This document shows, piece by piece, positions 35,584-46,612 of a stretch of 64,000 nucleotides of DNA. Position numbers and translations under genes: made by a program. Below the pieces are notes generated by a model, which searched no databases, had not been told where the DNA came from, and was given only the letters and a program-made list of their open reading frames with translations. Numbering within the stretch: the first letter of the stretch is position 1; each line of letters begins with the position of its first letter. The DNA lies in the NCBI GenBank assembly GCA_030765045.1, contig CM060968.1, positions 105,197,904-105,261,903 of the forward strand. The letters run 5' to 3'. Source of the DNA: Tenodera sinensis (lineage: Eukaryota; Arthropoda; Insecta; Mantodea; Mantidae).

Positions 35584-35650
35584 TCTGTTTCTGGTGAAAT
35601 ATTTATGTCGAATTTTTAGGTAAATACAATACGTTCTCCAAGTACGAGGT
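35584..35650 (-). mobile_element. Family A terminal fragment
   Basis: TTTCTGGTGAAATATTTATG and TCGAATTTTTAGGTAAATAC match the region next to the family A terminus. It abuts the LTR fragment. Confidence 0.6.
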
Positions 35651-36284
35651 TCATGTATGTGTTCAAAGAAGTATATCAGATATCGAAGCAAGATGGGGGG
35701 AGGGGTAAATAAAATGAATGCTCGGAAAGAATGAAGTTAGCATAAACAGAAACATTTATTTCATTCTAGTATGCTGGTATCCTGCTCAAAGAATGTTCTT
35801 TGTCCTCGGGCTTCCTTTATTAGCCATTCACCCAAAATGGAGAGTATTTTGTTAGTCCTCTACCTGCTATTCACTTGCGGACATACACCAGCAAGCAAAA
35901 CATTATTTTGCGTGAGCGATTATCGCTTTATCTGGGCCTCTTGAAACCGACCCACCGCCTTATAAAAAGTACTCGACTACTATCGGCCTTTCATAAAAAG
36001 CGAATCCGCTATTCTTATTATGAACACTAGTATGAAGCTGGAGTTTTCAAAATACCTGATGATCAAGTGTATATCTGAGAATCATGGACCTAAATAGATG
36101 TTATTGTAGTGCTTGCAAAGCTTCTCTGCATTAAAATCCTTCATTGACCGCCAACATGAGAAGTAAGGAGGGATTTTTAATTGCAAGGGGCATTTTAAAG
36201 TCTTGAAGTGCAGATGTAAAAATCTGAAGTGTTAAAATCACAGGAGTTTCTGTATTCATTTATTTTTTATAGATCTCCTGCTTA
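35651..36284. other. No recognisable feature
   Basis: Non-coding sequence without noted repeats. Confidence 0.5.
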
Positions 36285-36349
36285 GAAGAAAAAAAATCAC
36301 GTTTTAAGGCTCCCTGAATAAAAAAATGGTTTGAGAAAAAGTTCCGCCT

Positions 36350-36389
<40 letters not shown>

Positions 36390-36900
36390 GTGTGTGTGCG
36401 CGCGTGTGTGTGTGTTGAAGGGATTTCAAGGAAACACTATTAACCCTTTTGTAGAAAACTATGGGTTAGCTTTGATTAAAACACATTATGTTTAATACCT
36501 TTGCATAATAAATAAAATGAAAACCTTGAAGGTTCTACCTTTTAGCTGCGAAATTCCCTTTATTTGGAGTAAATTTGCATGAATTTGACTTTAAATGGAA
36601 AGAGATTCAGAAAAACTCCACCCATAAAAGATGGTCATCTAGTTAAAACTCAAATTAAGCAATATGCACTCTTATTGCTTTAAAATTTCGGAGTTTTTTT
36701 TTTATTGGTTTGAGTTTTCGATATACTTAATATATTTTTAACCATGAAAGGAATGAAATTTAGAAACCAGCATATATCGACTGTTTTTTAAAGGTTACAC
36801 TATCGGCTCAGTGTATTGTACCTAAAACGAAATGTACCTATAACAAAGCATTTGCGTAAATATTTATCATAATTAATGCTACGAGTGATTGCCAAGTTAT
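36285..36900 (+). mobile_element. Family A repeat, old diverged copy with TG tract
   Basis: Has AAGGCTCCCTGAATAAAAAA, AGAAAAAGTTCCGCCTG, a TG tract with GC interruptions (36352-36415), then weak body matches (GATTAAAACACATTATGTTT, AGGTTACACTATCGGCTCAG) in order. Confidence 0.65.
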
Positions 36901-37129
36901 TAATAATTTATCTAGAGAATTTGACTATCACGAGTAGCAGTTATTAAGACTATTTAACGAACTAAGTGATGATATAGTCTATGAAATGTTGTTTAAATGA
37001 ATAATTTTTCAGCCACGTTATGATAAAAGTTTTGATAAAAATATTTTTTTTTTTTTTTGTAAAAACCTATAAACTTTTAAACATTTTGGTATTAGACTTT
37101 CTTGTTATTCACAACATGAGAAATTCGCT

Positions 37130-37480
37130 GTTAAAGTCTGCGGATCGTTTCACTTCCATTCTGTATGTAGATTATAGAGCATGGGGGCAAGAACTGAGCC
37201 TTGTGGTACTAGTATAAAAATCTGGCGTACAATTCACAACGCACTGACGCTCTATGAGAAAACTATCTATAACAATCTCTTATACGATAACAATTGAAGT
37301 GCTATCCTAATATAATTTCACCAGAAGGACTTCGATGTCATACTGTATAGAAATGTTGCACTATCTATGAATACAGAGGCAGTGTATAGATATATCTTTC
37401 GAAACTCTTAATAAAAGACTTTAAAGATTTATAGAATATTGAGGGCGGAAGGCAAATTGGAAGGTGGGTATAGATTGATG
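37130..37480 (-). pseudogene. Jockey-type LINE reverse transcriptase relic
   Basis: The minus strand translates to FQFAFRPQYSINL (the 'QFGFR--HST' block) near 37450 and, after stops and shifts, to VPQGSVLAPMLYNLHTEWK near 37150-37205, the polymerase 'VPQGSVL-P-LYN' block. The intervening first catalytic Asp region is degraded. It is older and more broken than the copy at 32210-33268 and clearly from a different lineage. Confidence 0.72.
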
Positions 37481-37845
37481 TGCTAAATAAAGGATCGTAT
37501 GGTATAACATTTACAGCACTATACCTTTTAGCAAGAGCTACTGAGTTCAAGGGATTCCTGGCACTTCGAATTGGCTACCTTGGTAATGGAAGACTGACAG
37601 CACAGAACCAAGAGACGAAGTTCGCTCCAGGCATATTACTGAGGTGCCTTAGAACTTCTGTGCAGCGAAATATCTTCACAAGAGACTTGAGGGACGGGTG
37701 AAAACTTCAAGCTCTGGTGGGAGGGCGGTATACTGTCGTGGATTAACTGTAGTAAAGATGACTGCTTAGGGAGTATTCAGACGTAATTAATAACATTAAA
37801 ATAACACCGAAAAATTTTATAAATCAAAGATAATGTACATTATAG
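37481..37845. other. No recognisable feature
   Basis: A 73-codon plus frame (37480-37701) has no recognisable domain. Confidence 0.45.
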
Positions 37846-37975
37846 TTTTGCTTTCTGGACTATGTATAGTAAATAAGGGAAGTATTCGGACCAAAAATTC
37901 GATGTCGAGATTTCACTGGAAATAACTTTCGAGGCTCCTGATTTTTTTTAAAAGCATTTTTAGAAAAAGGTGGGT
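37846..37975 (+). mobile_element. Family A 5'-end fragment
   Basis: TTTTGCTTTCTGGACTATGT, ATTCGATGTCGAGATTTCAC and AAAAGCATTTTTAGAAAAAG in order, then it stops before the microsatellite position. Confidence 0.82.
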
Positions 37976-38689
37976 ATTAGAATTTCTAATTACATTTTTC
38001 TTGTTTGCAACTAGAGAGAGTATTAGAGGCTGTTTTTTGACACAGCCACCTTGAATAATTTCTACAATTAAACCACTAATACGCACAATATTAATTTAAC
38101 ACGCCGTACCCGATAACGGGAACAAAGTTAAAACTTGATCAAGACCTCTTTCCGGAGTTTGGGGAAGGTTCTTGTCGGTTGTGAACGCTCCCCTTTGAAT
38201 ACATGTATTTTAACACTCGTTCTGGTTATCGTCACCGTTGCCAATATTATGAATCAGCCTTAAGCTGAAAAACGTGAAATATTAAAATTTATGTGTGACA
38301 ATATATGTTATCATATCTGAGTTTCGCAACTGTGAAGCTGTAACAAAACAATAACATAAACAAAGATAAACCTTTTAGGGTTGAAAACAAGCGCAGTGTC
38401 TGTGAGGCGCCTTGTGGGAGTAAGCGGCATCAAAGAGGTTGCCGAGGTACAAGCCCTGTAAAGGTTGCGCACAGTTCCCATTGTAACCTGGCAGTGTGCG
38501 GTCAATGGCGAACTATAAACCGGAAAATCGGTTTAGACTTTTGTTAGCTGTAGACATAGATGCACTTCACAAGACTACGAGGGGATCTGCTTTAACTCAA
38601 GAGTGACTTAAGCAACTTAGGTGTCATTTGTTTGATTTCCTTAGTTTATAAACAAAATATCCTTTTATAATTTAATTCAATTTTCTTAC
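37976..38689. other. No recognisable feature
   Basis: Non-coding sequence without noted repeats. Confidence 0.5.
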
Positions 38690-39110
38690 TTAAATATTTA
38701 TTTATTAGTTTAACTCACACACTCTTGTTTTATGTAATACATTCCCATATTCTTCCCTACTCGCCCTTGAACATATAATTAATACAATTTTCTATGACTG
38801 AAATAGAAATGTCACATATTACATTCATATGGTTTATTCAACTCACTTTTGTGTTACGAAACACGATTTATTTCTGCCCTTCAACACAGAATGCATACAA
38901 TTTTCTACGATTGAAATAGAAAGGCTGCGAATTACATTCACATGGTTTTCTCTATTCACTTTTCTTTTATGCAACACAATCACACTTCTTTCTCTACTTC
39001 CTCTTTTATAAACAATTCATAGAATTTACATATGATTGAAATAGAAATGCAACATCTTACATTCACATAGCTTTCTCTACTTGCTTTTCTTCCTATGATA
39101 TTTGGAGATT
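38690..39110 (-). repeat. Satellite-like repeat satA, locus 2 (about 3.5 units)
   Basis: TTCATATGGTTTATTCAACT, TTCACATGGTTTTCTCTATT and TTCACATAGCTTTCTCTACT recur at about 38826, 38937 and 39061, giving a period of roughly 110-125 bp. Each unit also has CGCCCTTGAACA/GCCCTTCAACAC and TTTCTA(C/T)GA(C/T)TGAAATAG. The unit is inverted relative to locus 1. Confidence 0.85.
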
Positions 39111-39233
39111 TTCAACAGTACCTTTGCATGCTCTTTTGCTGCTGTTTTTGTTTAGTTTTAGTTCTTTATAGTACACAACCTAACTTTAAAATTTGCTAAC
39201 TCAGCTAGTTGCTAACAAATTTGGATTCGTCTT

Positions 39234-39299
39234 TCTTCTTCTTCTTCTTCTTCTTCTTCTTCTTCTTCTTCTTCTTCTTCGTGTTCGTCTTCGTCTTCC
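39234..39299. repeat. (TTC)n microsatellite
   Basis: About 47 bp of TTC repeats followed by imperfect GTTCGTC units. The poly-Phe frame across it is an artefact. Confidence 0.9.
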
Positions 39300-40359
39300 A
39301 TACAAGTAGTAGGCCAATTAGCCTGTTACGATTTCAGGGAATTTTACTTCCAACGCTTTTTTGTAATCAGAAATTATCAAGAGTGTTTTGGGGCCCAAAA
39401 ACACTATCTTCTTGTATTTACGGTGCGTATGAAACCTAGTTGGATTAAAAAAAATTGTGCATCATTCTAATATGTTGTTTTGAATAAGCTCTCTTAGAGA
39501 TTCCAGCATAGCCTGGATTTATAAAACAATAATTCAAAACATTACAAAGGATTATCCTGTTATTCTGAAAATATCGAAGAGGAATGGAATAAATTTGCAA
39601 ATACCTTAATTTTTTATTCATAGATAGTATAATTAAGAAAATAATCCAATGTTCTTAATAAATCAACAAAACTGCTGAAGAAAACATAAGTTGAATTAGC
39701 ACACGTGTATCTAAATTATATTCAGAGAGTCTGAAGACCTATTTCCAGAGGCCCATCTCCGTAAGAGAAAGCCAAACGAAGCTGGTTTATAGTTCACTGT
39801 TGCACTGAGGCGTGCGGGTTCCTTGTGTTTGCGAAAGTGGGGTGATGCGCCGCTCTCAAGGAATATCTTCTGCTCTGATGAACGCCTTTAGTCCATTGTG
39901 AACAGACGATCCCTAAAATCTTGCTGTCTGCCAGTGATAGACAAATACACAAACATTCACAAATATACACAAATGTCCTTTGCAATTTCCTACTTTCTTC
40001 TTTCAGTTGTTCTTCGGTGAATGCTTTCCTTCGCCTGCTGGACAACATTTTAGCCTGTAGTTTGCTGACCAGATTATTCACAACTTTTTATTTAGAAGTA
40101 ATTTGTAGCATTATACTTGCTGTGTGTAATTAAGTAAAATGTAAACAACTTGGCGTCTCCTAATTTGATGTCTCATGATTTTCCTGTTTTACTGGACTAC
40201 TTTTGAATTTGAGGTCACCATTTTCTAAAGTACTATAATAGGTATTTTATTAGTGATATGCCATTTACTAGGAGTATTCTTGATTCTGTGAGTTCAAATG
40301 TTTGAGAGACGATATTTATTTATGCACAGTATTTATGAACGCACTCCTAAATTTGACAC
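39300..40359. other. No recognisable gene
   Basis: Frames at 39794-40081 (minus, 95 codons) and 39921-40133 (plus) overlap each other and lack domains. Confidence 0.45.
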
Positions 40360-40530
40360 ACACACGCACACGCACACACACACAGAGACAGACCTTTTTC
40401 TAAAAATGCCCTTATTTGGATTCGGGGGCCTCATAACATGCATTTCCGCAGAAATCTGCTCGAAATACAATTTTTAAGTTACATATAATATTTCCCCTAT
40501 TAGTATACGTTATTAGAGAAAGTAAAAATA
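40360..40530 (-). mobile_element. Family A 5'-end fragment with CA tract
   Basis: CACACACGCACACGCACACA then AGACCTTTTTCTAAAAATGC, GGGGGCCTCATAACATGCAT and ACGTTATTAGAGAAAGTAAA: the terminal 170 bp of family A from the microsatellite outward. Confidence 0.85.
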
Positions 40531-42532
40531 GGAAATATTTACATTTGTTACCAAAGTTCATAGACACATTGCCTTAAGTGATGACGTGTTCATTGTAACG
40601 TGATAATTTAATCATTGTCAACGCATCTTTAAATCTCTACCTCTCACAAAGACAGGTAGAGCTTAAAATAAACCGGAACAAAACTAAGCAGTAGCAGAGA
40701 GAACGAGACAGAAAACAGTAATAAAAAAGCAAGCGCGTACAAAAAGATAGTGTGAAAGATGACAAGCGGGTGGATAGGTAGACAAAAAAGCGAAACAGAA
40801 GAACAGCAGGCAGCGCGAAGACAGTGAAAGATTGCTGGAACAATGGGCCTCAGGGAAAGGAGCCCAAGAATGGAGGAGGAGGGGGGAGTTGTGAAGGTGC
40901 ATGTGTGTTTGTGTTCTTTTTGCACGAATTAATCTCGTTATAAAAAGAAAATAAGGAAGTAGAAGCGAGAAGTCTTTTATACTCCCTCTAAAGTAGAGAT
41001 TAAAGCAGGTTAAATCCCATCTGTAATGTTAAAACTAAGGAGAAAACCACTCTGAAAATAGATTTCATTCCATAAATATAATGGTTTATTATGCAACGAG
41101 AGCATAATGGCAGCAATTAAGATACGGATTTATTTTATGAGCATTTTAATTCCCACTATACTCATCTTTTATACGACCACTTGACCACGTGTCCAAGTTT
41201 AAAACATTTGTAACCTTATATGCTCTAACCTTTATAACTACACTTTCTAAAACGAGAATCAATGCTTTGGAAAAAGTTTAAATTGAATGTGGGGCTAGAG
41301 AGGCCTTTGTCGATTTTACTTACACTTCAGCATGGCCAAAGAATAAAAATAAATGTTGGTATAGAATTGGGCCACCCCCTTCTGTTGGATCAAAGAAGTA
41401 AGCTTTTGAATTTCAAGTAATAAATCTTGTAATAAGTAATTAGAAATCAGAATAAAGAAGATAAAAAAGGGCAAGCTATTCATCAGACAATATAGAAAAC
41501 TATATCAGTTGTGGTGATATTTCTATGCAAGCCCTCTAAAATAGTTTAATACAAAATTATAGAGGTGGCAGGAAGGCCTCCTAAACTTAAAAATGGTAGG
41601 TAATTATAATTCCTGAAGTGTAGATTCAACTGTCTTCTTTCCATGGCTTAGGTAGGCGTCACACCGAAAAAGACAAAGTTCGCATAAATTTAATAATAAT
41701 TTGTCTGTGTAAAATGTTATTTTAGACGAATATTTTCGGTGGTGAAAGAACACAAAATAGCGACACTAGAACAAGTGTATAATCTGTGAAGCGACGTGAA
41801 ATAGAAAGAAGGATATGAACTTAAAAGAATACATAGTCTGTGTTTGTGGAAGTGTGAACCCCGTAGCGTATGCAAAAACAAGGACGCAAAGCCATGCGAC
41901 TGTGTAATTTGTGTGCTTATATATGGAAATAAAAAGAAACATTTTAACGTGGATCTATAGAATAATCAATTTAATTGTTGACCCGTACCGCGCCCCAGAT
42001 ACGAATAGCAGATGAAAAGAATTATTCAGGCTCGCCACTGATCTAATTCGACTAAAACAAATTACGCTATCCCTTACCTCATAGTAGATACCCTGCTCTT
42101 TTTATACCTAAAATGTTACACAATTAGAAAATGTCCTTAAGTATAATCCTTCAAACTACTATCTTCACTGACGACTTCCTTCTGTTACGCTACATAGAAT
42201 GTTTCCAACCATTTTTTCCAACAATCATTTCTGTTTAACTATTTTCCACAAATGAATCGTTTCCTCGCCTAGCAATCTGTAATTCGTAATGTTAGACAAT
42301 AGCAGCATATACAAGAATGAACTTATTCCCTGGGAAAATAAACTCCCCTAAGTGAAGCGGAAAATATTCTGTCTGTTCTTGTTTATTATCATGCGCTGCA
42401 CATGCTAGTTGAAGCCTGGGGAATTCCATTTCCTCTCACTTCTGTTACAAGCTGAACAAGGTTTGCTCACTGGCTGGATTTGTCCCGGGGCGTTCTGCAA
42501 TTCGTTTAATACACGAATGTTTATCTACTTAC
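40531..42532. other. No recognisable gene
   Basis: 40620-40920 is strongly purine-rich on the plus strand, which creates three overlapping hydrophobic minus-strand frames that are not genes. No repeats shared with the rest of the window were noticed. Confidence 0.5.
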
Positions 42533-42594
42533 CCCAATGCCGGATGAAGTGAGCCATCTGGTATGGACAATAATAACTTTTCCGTCGGCAACGC
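42533..42594 (-). other. Candidate 62-nt internal exon (splice sites on both sides)
   Basis: On the minus strand a good acceptor (CTATTTTCTGCAG, AG at 42596-42595) precedes the segment, and a consensus donor (GGG|GTAAGTAG) follows it. All three frames are open across it (VADGKVIIVHTRWLTSSGIG, or RCRRKSYYCPYQMAHFIRHW, or ALPTEKLLLSIPDGSLHPAL). I recognise none of them. The surrounding sequence is less repeat-laden than most of the window. Splice-site matches of this quality do occur by chance, so this is only a candidate. Confidence 0.25.
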
Positions 42595-43559
42595 CTGCAG
42601 AAAATAGTTTCCACGCAAATATCGCCAAAGTTAGAATCAGGAACAACAGCAACAAAAAGGTAAGGAAATAAATTATTGCGCTACGAATGAACACACAACG
42701 AACACACACATGAAATAATAGTTTGTGTTATCACTCCTGCGCATGATCTTGAACAGTTTTACCCTATAGTGTTAACCTTGGCATAGAACTACTAGAGTCA
42801 ATCTGCAAAAGTTTGCAAGTATTTCAATGTTTGAGGTTAGGTATGCCGGAGGTAGATATTCGGAAAGGAGCTGGATGGAATGTTGAGGAATCGCTGTGTC
42901 TGTTGAAGCTGTGTCTAATCGCTTTATTAGGTCCCCTGCCTCCCGATGAGACTCATCTGTCAAGTCAAGTCTCTTTTGTTGCATCCCGCCGCTTCTTCTT
43001 GAATATTTGTAGCTAGTATACAAAAGAACCATCACTTCTGCGGGATGCCGTTTTTTTATGACTTTCGTATAATTTATGTACAGGAGCAATAAACAAAACT
43101 ATTCACGAAATTAAACTACTGAACGTTAGCGTAATTCGGTGTTCTCTTTTGACATAGTTTTAACCACAAGATAGCTATTTATGCAACGATTCTGTAATGG
43201 GACTCAATAAGATGCGAGTGACGAATAATTTTGGACACGAGTGAGGGTCGAAACTTATTGTAAAATTATGTAGAGGTTACGAAGGATCTCACCAAATGGA
43301 GTATCACAGATAGAACCAGAGAGAATAGGAGCAAAAAGATAAACTGGTAGAAAGAGCAGTTAAATACTGGTTTAGAATAAATGTATTGTACCGGAGAAAA
43401 TGAGGAAAAACAAACCTCGATGCAAAACAACAGATAATATTAGAGGAAATAAAAATGGGGAAAACATGGGCAGAAAGAAACACTAAAACTAAGGGCTTCT
43501 GGAAGGAAATTAGACCAGCGCAGAGGATATCGAAAAGCATTACAAGTAGCTTTAATGAA
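42595..43559. other. No recognisable gene
   Basis: The minus-strand frame at 42772-43089 (105 codons) has no recognisable domain. A-rich sequence with several GGAAA/GAGGAAA words lies at 43300-43520. Confidence 0.45.
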
Positions 43560-44537
43560 AAATATGTGTTGCACTCGCATGACTTTCTCTACTCTTGTTC
43601 TAACCATTCTTACAAACTCTTATTCCTATATCTTCCTCGTGTTGGTTGAGATAAACATAATTGTATTGTTTCTTATCTTGTAGATGCAAAGGAATATGGG
43701 AATACAGTAGGCATTGAGCGATAGTGAAATCTTTTAAAGCTTTGAGATTCCGTTCTCTTTGCACGACTAACATAAAAAATGAACAATGATGTTGCATTTG
43801 ACGAAAGTAAGTTTTCCTAAACTGACACAAATAACAAGGAATATCTCCGAAATGGTTCACTCTACAAAAAATAATTTAGACACAAATTGTGTGTTTTAGC
43901 AAGATATACGTTTTTTGTGTGGTAAGATTTGGTCTATCTCTTACGGTTTACCAGTTGATTAAAAGTCATCCAGAGTAAACAGGACTACATAGGCTATAGC
44001 CAGAAAATTCAAAATATACATTTAATTTGTGTTAAAAGTATCTTAAACATATGGCATTTTAATAACAATTGTTAGTCATTTTCAAGAAAATCAAAATTTT
44101 CGAGAAAACTTCCATGTAAAGGGTGGTTTAGGGTGGGGTGATTTTCTTTAAAATCGTGTCGCATCCTTAAAAGACATTAAACATAAATACTAACGTTTTT
44201 AACCGACTTTTCGTTTTTCAGTTATACTGTCCACAGACTGACAGACTGACACAAAGACTGACACACAGATTGACACACAGTCTGACAGACTGACACACAG
44301 ACTGACACACTGACACACATACTGACAGACTGACAGATGGACAGACTGACAGTGACAGACACACAGACACATACACGCAAACGATGTTTTTCTAATTTTT
44401 TTAAAAATTTATTTAACTTTTTTTTTGGGGGGGGGGGGGAATATAGGGCGTCTCAAAACATATGTTTCTGGTGAAATCACGACAGTGTATTTTTGGGTGG
44501 AGTACAATACTTTACTAACGTAGTAGAGAAAGTAAAG
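43560..44537 (-). mobile_element. Family A repeat, complete copy with minisatellite
   Basis: It runs from AATATGTGTTGCACTCGCAT to ACGTAGTAGAGAAAGTAAAG. All landmarks are present. The microsatellite site is replaced by the GACAGACTGACACACA minisatellite (44222-44375). It also contains a poly-T/poly-G stretch at 44418-44439. Confidence 0.93.
44222..44375. repeat. GACAGACTGACACACA minisatellite inside family A
   Basis: About 150 bp of GACAGACT, GACACACA and GACACACAGA units in mixed order. A shorter version (GACAGACTGACAGACTGACA) lies at the same internal site of the copy at 27683-28557. Confidence 0.85.
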
Positions 44538-45371
44538 GAGGTCGTTAATAGATTACCTATACATTCTTAAAATGGAATGCAATAGAGGCCAAAATGGGGA
44601 ATACATGAGCTAGAATAGAGGTAATGAATCTAAGTGGCTTGGTGCTGATCAAAAGGGGGGGGGGGGGGATTCCATGAAATTTCAAAATGCGATAGATTGT
44701 GTGAAAATTGGCACTATATTTTGGAATGTAATGGCACGGAAAAAGGGAGAGAGAGTTCAATACACAAAAAAGATTCTCCATTGGAGTTGAAAATTAGGAA
44801 GATGTTTAATTCAAAATCAGATGGGTATATGGAGAAACAGGAAAATATTAAGCAACAATAAGGTTAAAATAGTTAACAGAAGTATGAGTAAATAGAGAAA
44901 ATGGAAGAAGGTAGTAAGGGGTAAAAGTAATTAGTGGCCATAATAAACTTCCCCATTATATTTAAAACAAGGTGTAATAGAAATAAACAATCCTAAGAGG
45001 GAGGAATAAATTGTATAAATTTCGAGCTGGCAATCAGTTGGAATAGCTTCTGGCTTCCAGGTAATAATGAGAAATATTTTTAAAATTAATCTTATTTGTT
45101 TTACTGTAGGAAAGTGGTTATAATTAATTACATTTGTTTTATTTTGTTATTGTAGTAGACTAAGGGTGTATTTGTATAACTAGAATTGTTAGAATAAATA
45201 TTACATACTTGCTTACAATAGTTTTTCCACGATATTTAGATACACAATACATATTTAATATTTAGAGGCATACGAAAGATACGTATTTTCTCGATACGCA
45301 TTTTAGATGTGCTTTGATATCAAATGAATATCGATTCAAGGCTGTAGGTGCTGATTTCACAAGATAGATAA
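44538..45371. other. No recognisable feature
   Basis: Non-coding, A-rich, with a poly-G run at 44655-44668. Confidence 0.5.
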
Positions 45372-45587
45372 TGAAATGGTGGCCGAATGGTTAGACCGTT
45401 CCCCTACCACCTAGACAGCGCAATTCGGGACTGTCAGGGTGAGTTGTCTCCGGATTCTCCGGTATCCTCCGTCACTCACTCCACCAATTGTTCCATAATC
45501 ACATTTCCAACCATTGATTTAGCCTGCATTTCATATCATCCTCTTCCTCTCTCATACCTGGTGCTTGGTTGACCACCCGCTTCCAAA
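45372..45587 (+). mobile_element. tRNA-derived SINE (family S3)
   Basis: The head shows an A-box-like GTGGCCGAATGGTTAGACCG. The region where the B-box is expected is degenerate (GCGCAATTCGGGACTGTC). The body CTCCGGATTCTCCGGTATCC resembles the S2 body, and the 3' part GCTTGGTTGACCACCCGCTT is shared with 19372-19540. It runs straight into a family A fragment. Confidence 0.7.
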
Positions 45588-46010
45588 TATCTTCCAAGGA
45601 TGCGACACTAAGATTTTGAACAAAATTTCCCCACCCTAAACTGTCCTTTACATGGAAAACTTTTGGAAATTGTTCATTTTCTCTAAAATGCCATATGCTC
45701 AAGAAATTTTTATGGCAAATGAAACATATTTTGAATTTTCTGGCTGTAGCCTACTTAGTGTTGCTTACTCTGGATGACTTTTGCATAACTGGTAAACCGT
45801 AAGAGATAGACCAAATCGTACTATACAAAAATTTAGATCTCGGATAAACACACAAGTCTTTTCTAAATATATTTTTTTTGTAGTGAGCCATTCCGGAGAT
45901 ATTCCTTGTTATTTGTGTGAAGTTTGCAGTACTCTTTACATTTTTCAAATGAAAGGTCGTTATTTACTTTTTATCTCCTAGCTGGGCAAGGAGAACCAAA
46001 TTTCAATTCT
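45588..46010 (+). mobile_element. Family A internal fragment
   Basis: Starts at TCCAAGGATGCGACACTAAG, keeps CCCCACCCTAAACTGTCC, GGCTGTAGCCTACTTAG, AACTGGTAAACCGTAAGAG and GGAGATATTCCTTGTTATTT, and fades after GGGCAAGGAGAACCAAATTT. Confidence 0.85.
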
Positions 46011-46189
46011 TTTGTTGACCGTGTTGGTTGCTCGGGAAGAATAGATCTGCTTGGATCACTAAAGACTGGAGTTACTGGTGTAGGTACAATGTGTGTATTC
46101 ATATTGCAATACTTTGCAAGACATGCGATATAACTTTACAAGGTATGTAAATGGTCCAAATTGGAAACTGCTTATTTAATATGGAACTT

Positions 46190-46213
46190 CATTTGCTTCA
46201 GTTGAAGCAAATG
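46190..46213. other. Perfect short inverted repeat
   Basis: CATTTGCTTCA and its exact inverse are separated by GT. A hairpin with 11-bp arms; function unknown. Confidence 0.6.
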
Positions 46214-46385
46214 TTAAGACTGCAAATTAAACATTTAGGATCGTTAGGCAGTATTATACTGAAAGAATCATTTTGAAATAGTGTCGCGTTGGCATAGAAG
46301 AACTATGCAACGCAGATAGAGGCAGTGTTGCAAAGTGCCGTGTGGCGGGGAATGCTGGAAATTTAAAGGGAGAATTCTTTTTTGG

Positions 46386-46612
46386 GTAATGTTTAACGCC
46401 CGCTTTTACTATATGCGACACCGCAGGCGGTGACACTGATGATAATGCAATGAAGATGGAACACCGGTGGAATGAGATTGGGGGAGGGGCCACCGGAGGA
46501 AACTCGCCCCTGCGCCGCTTTGTCCAGTATAAACCCCACATGCGGTCGCCGGGGATGGAACCCGGGCCGCTTGGTGAGAGGTGAATAGTCTAATTATTCG
46601 GCCACGGCATGG
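46386..46612 (-). mobile_element. tRNA-derived SINE (family S2), copy with complete head
   Basis: On the minus strand it begins GGCCATGCCGTGGCCGAATA (A-box TGGCCGAATAATTAGAC), has B-box GGGTTCCATCCCC, then GCGACCGCATGTGG and a body parallel to 18348-18550, ending AAGCGGGCGTTAAACATT. Slightly diverged. No target duplication seen. Confidence 0.88.

Noticed and set aside
40637..40925. Three overlapping hydrophobic minus-strand frames resembling membrane segments
   Set aside because: They overlap in different frames over a purine-rich tract, which yields Leu/Phe/Ser-rich translations by composition.
42533..42709. A 62-codon minus-strand frame with an apparent transmembrane segment
   Set aside because: The hydrophobic part coincides with the pyrimidine-rich stretch before a splice acceptor. 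I kept only the downstream segment as a possible exon.
44222..44375. CRISPR-like array of GACAGACTGACACACA units
   Set aside because: There are no unique spacers. Units are contiguous and lie at the microsatellite site of family A.
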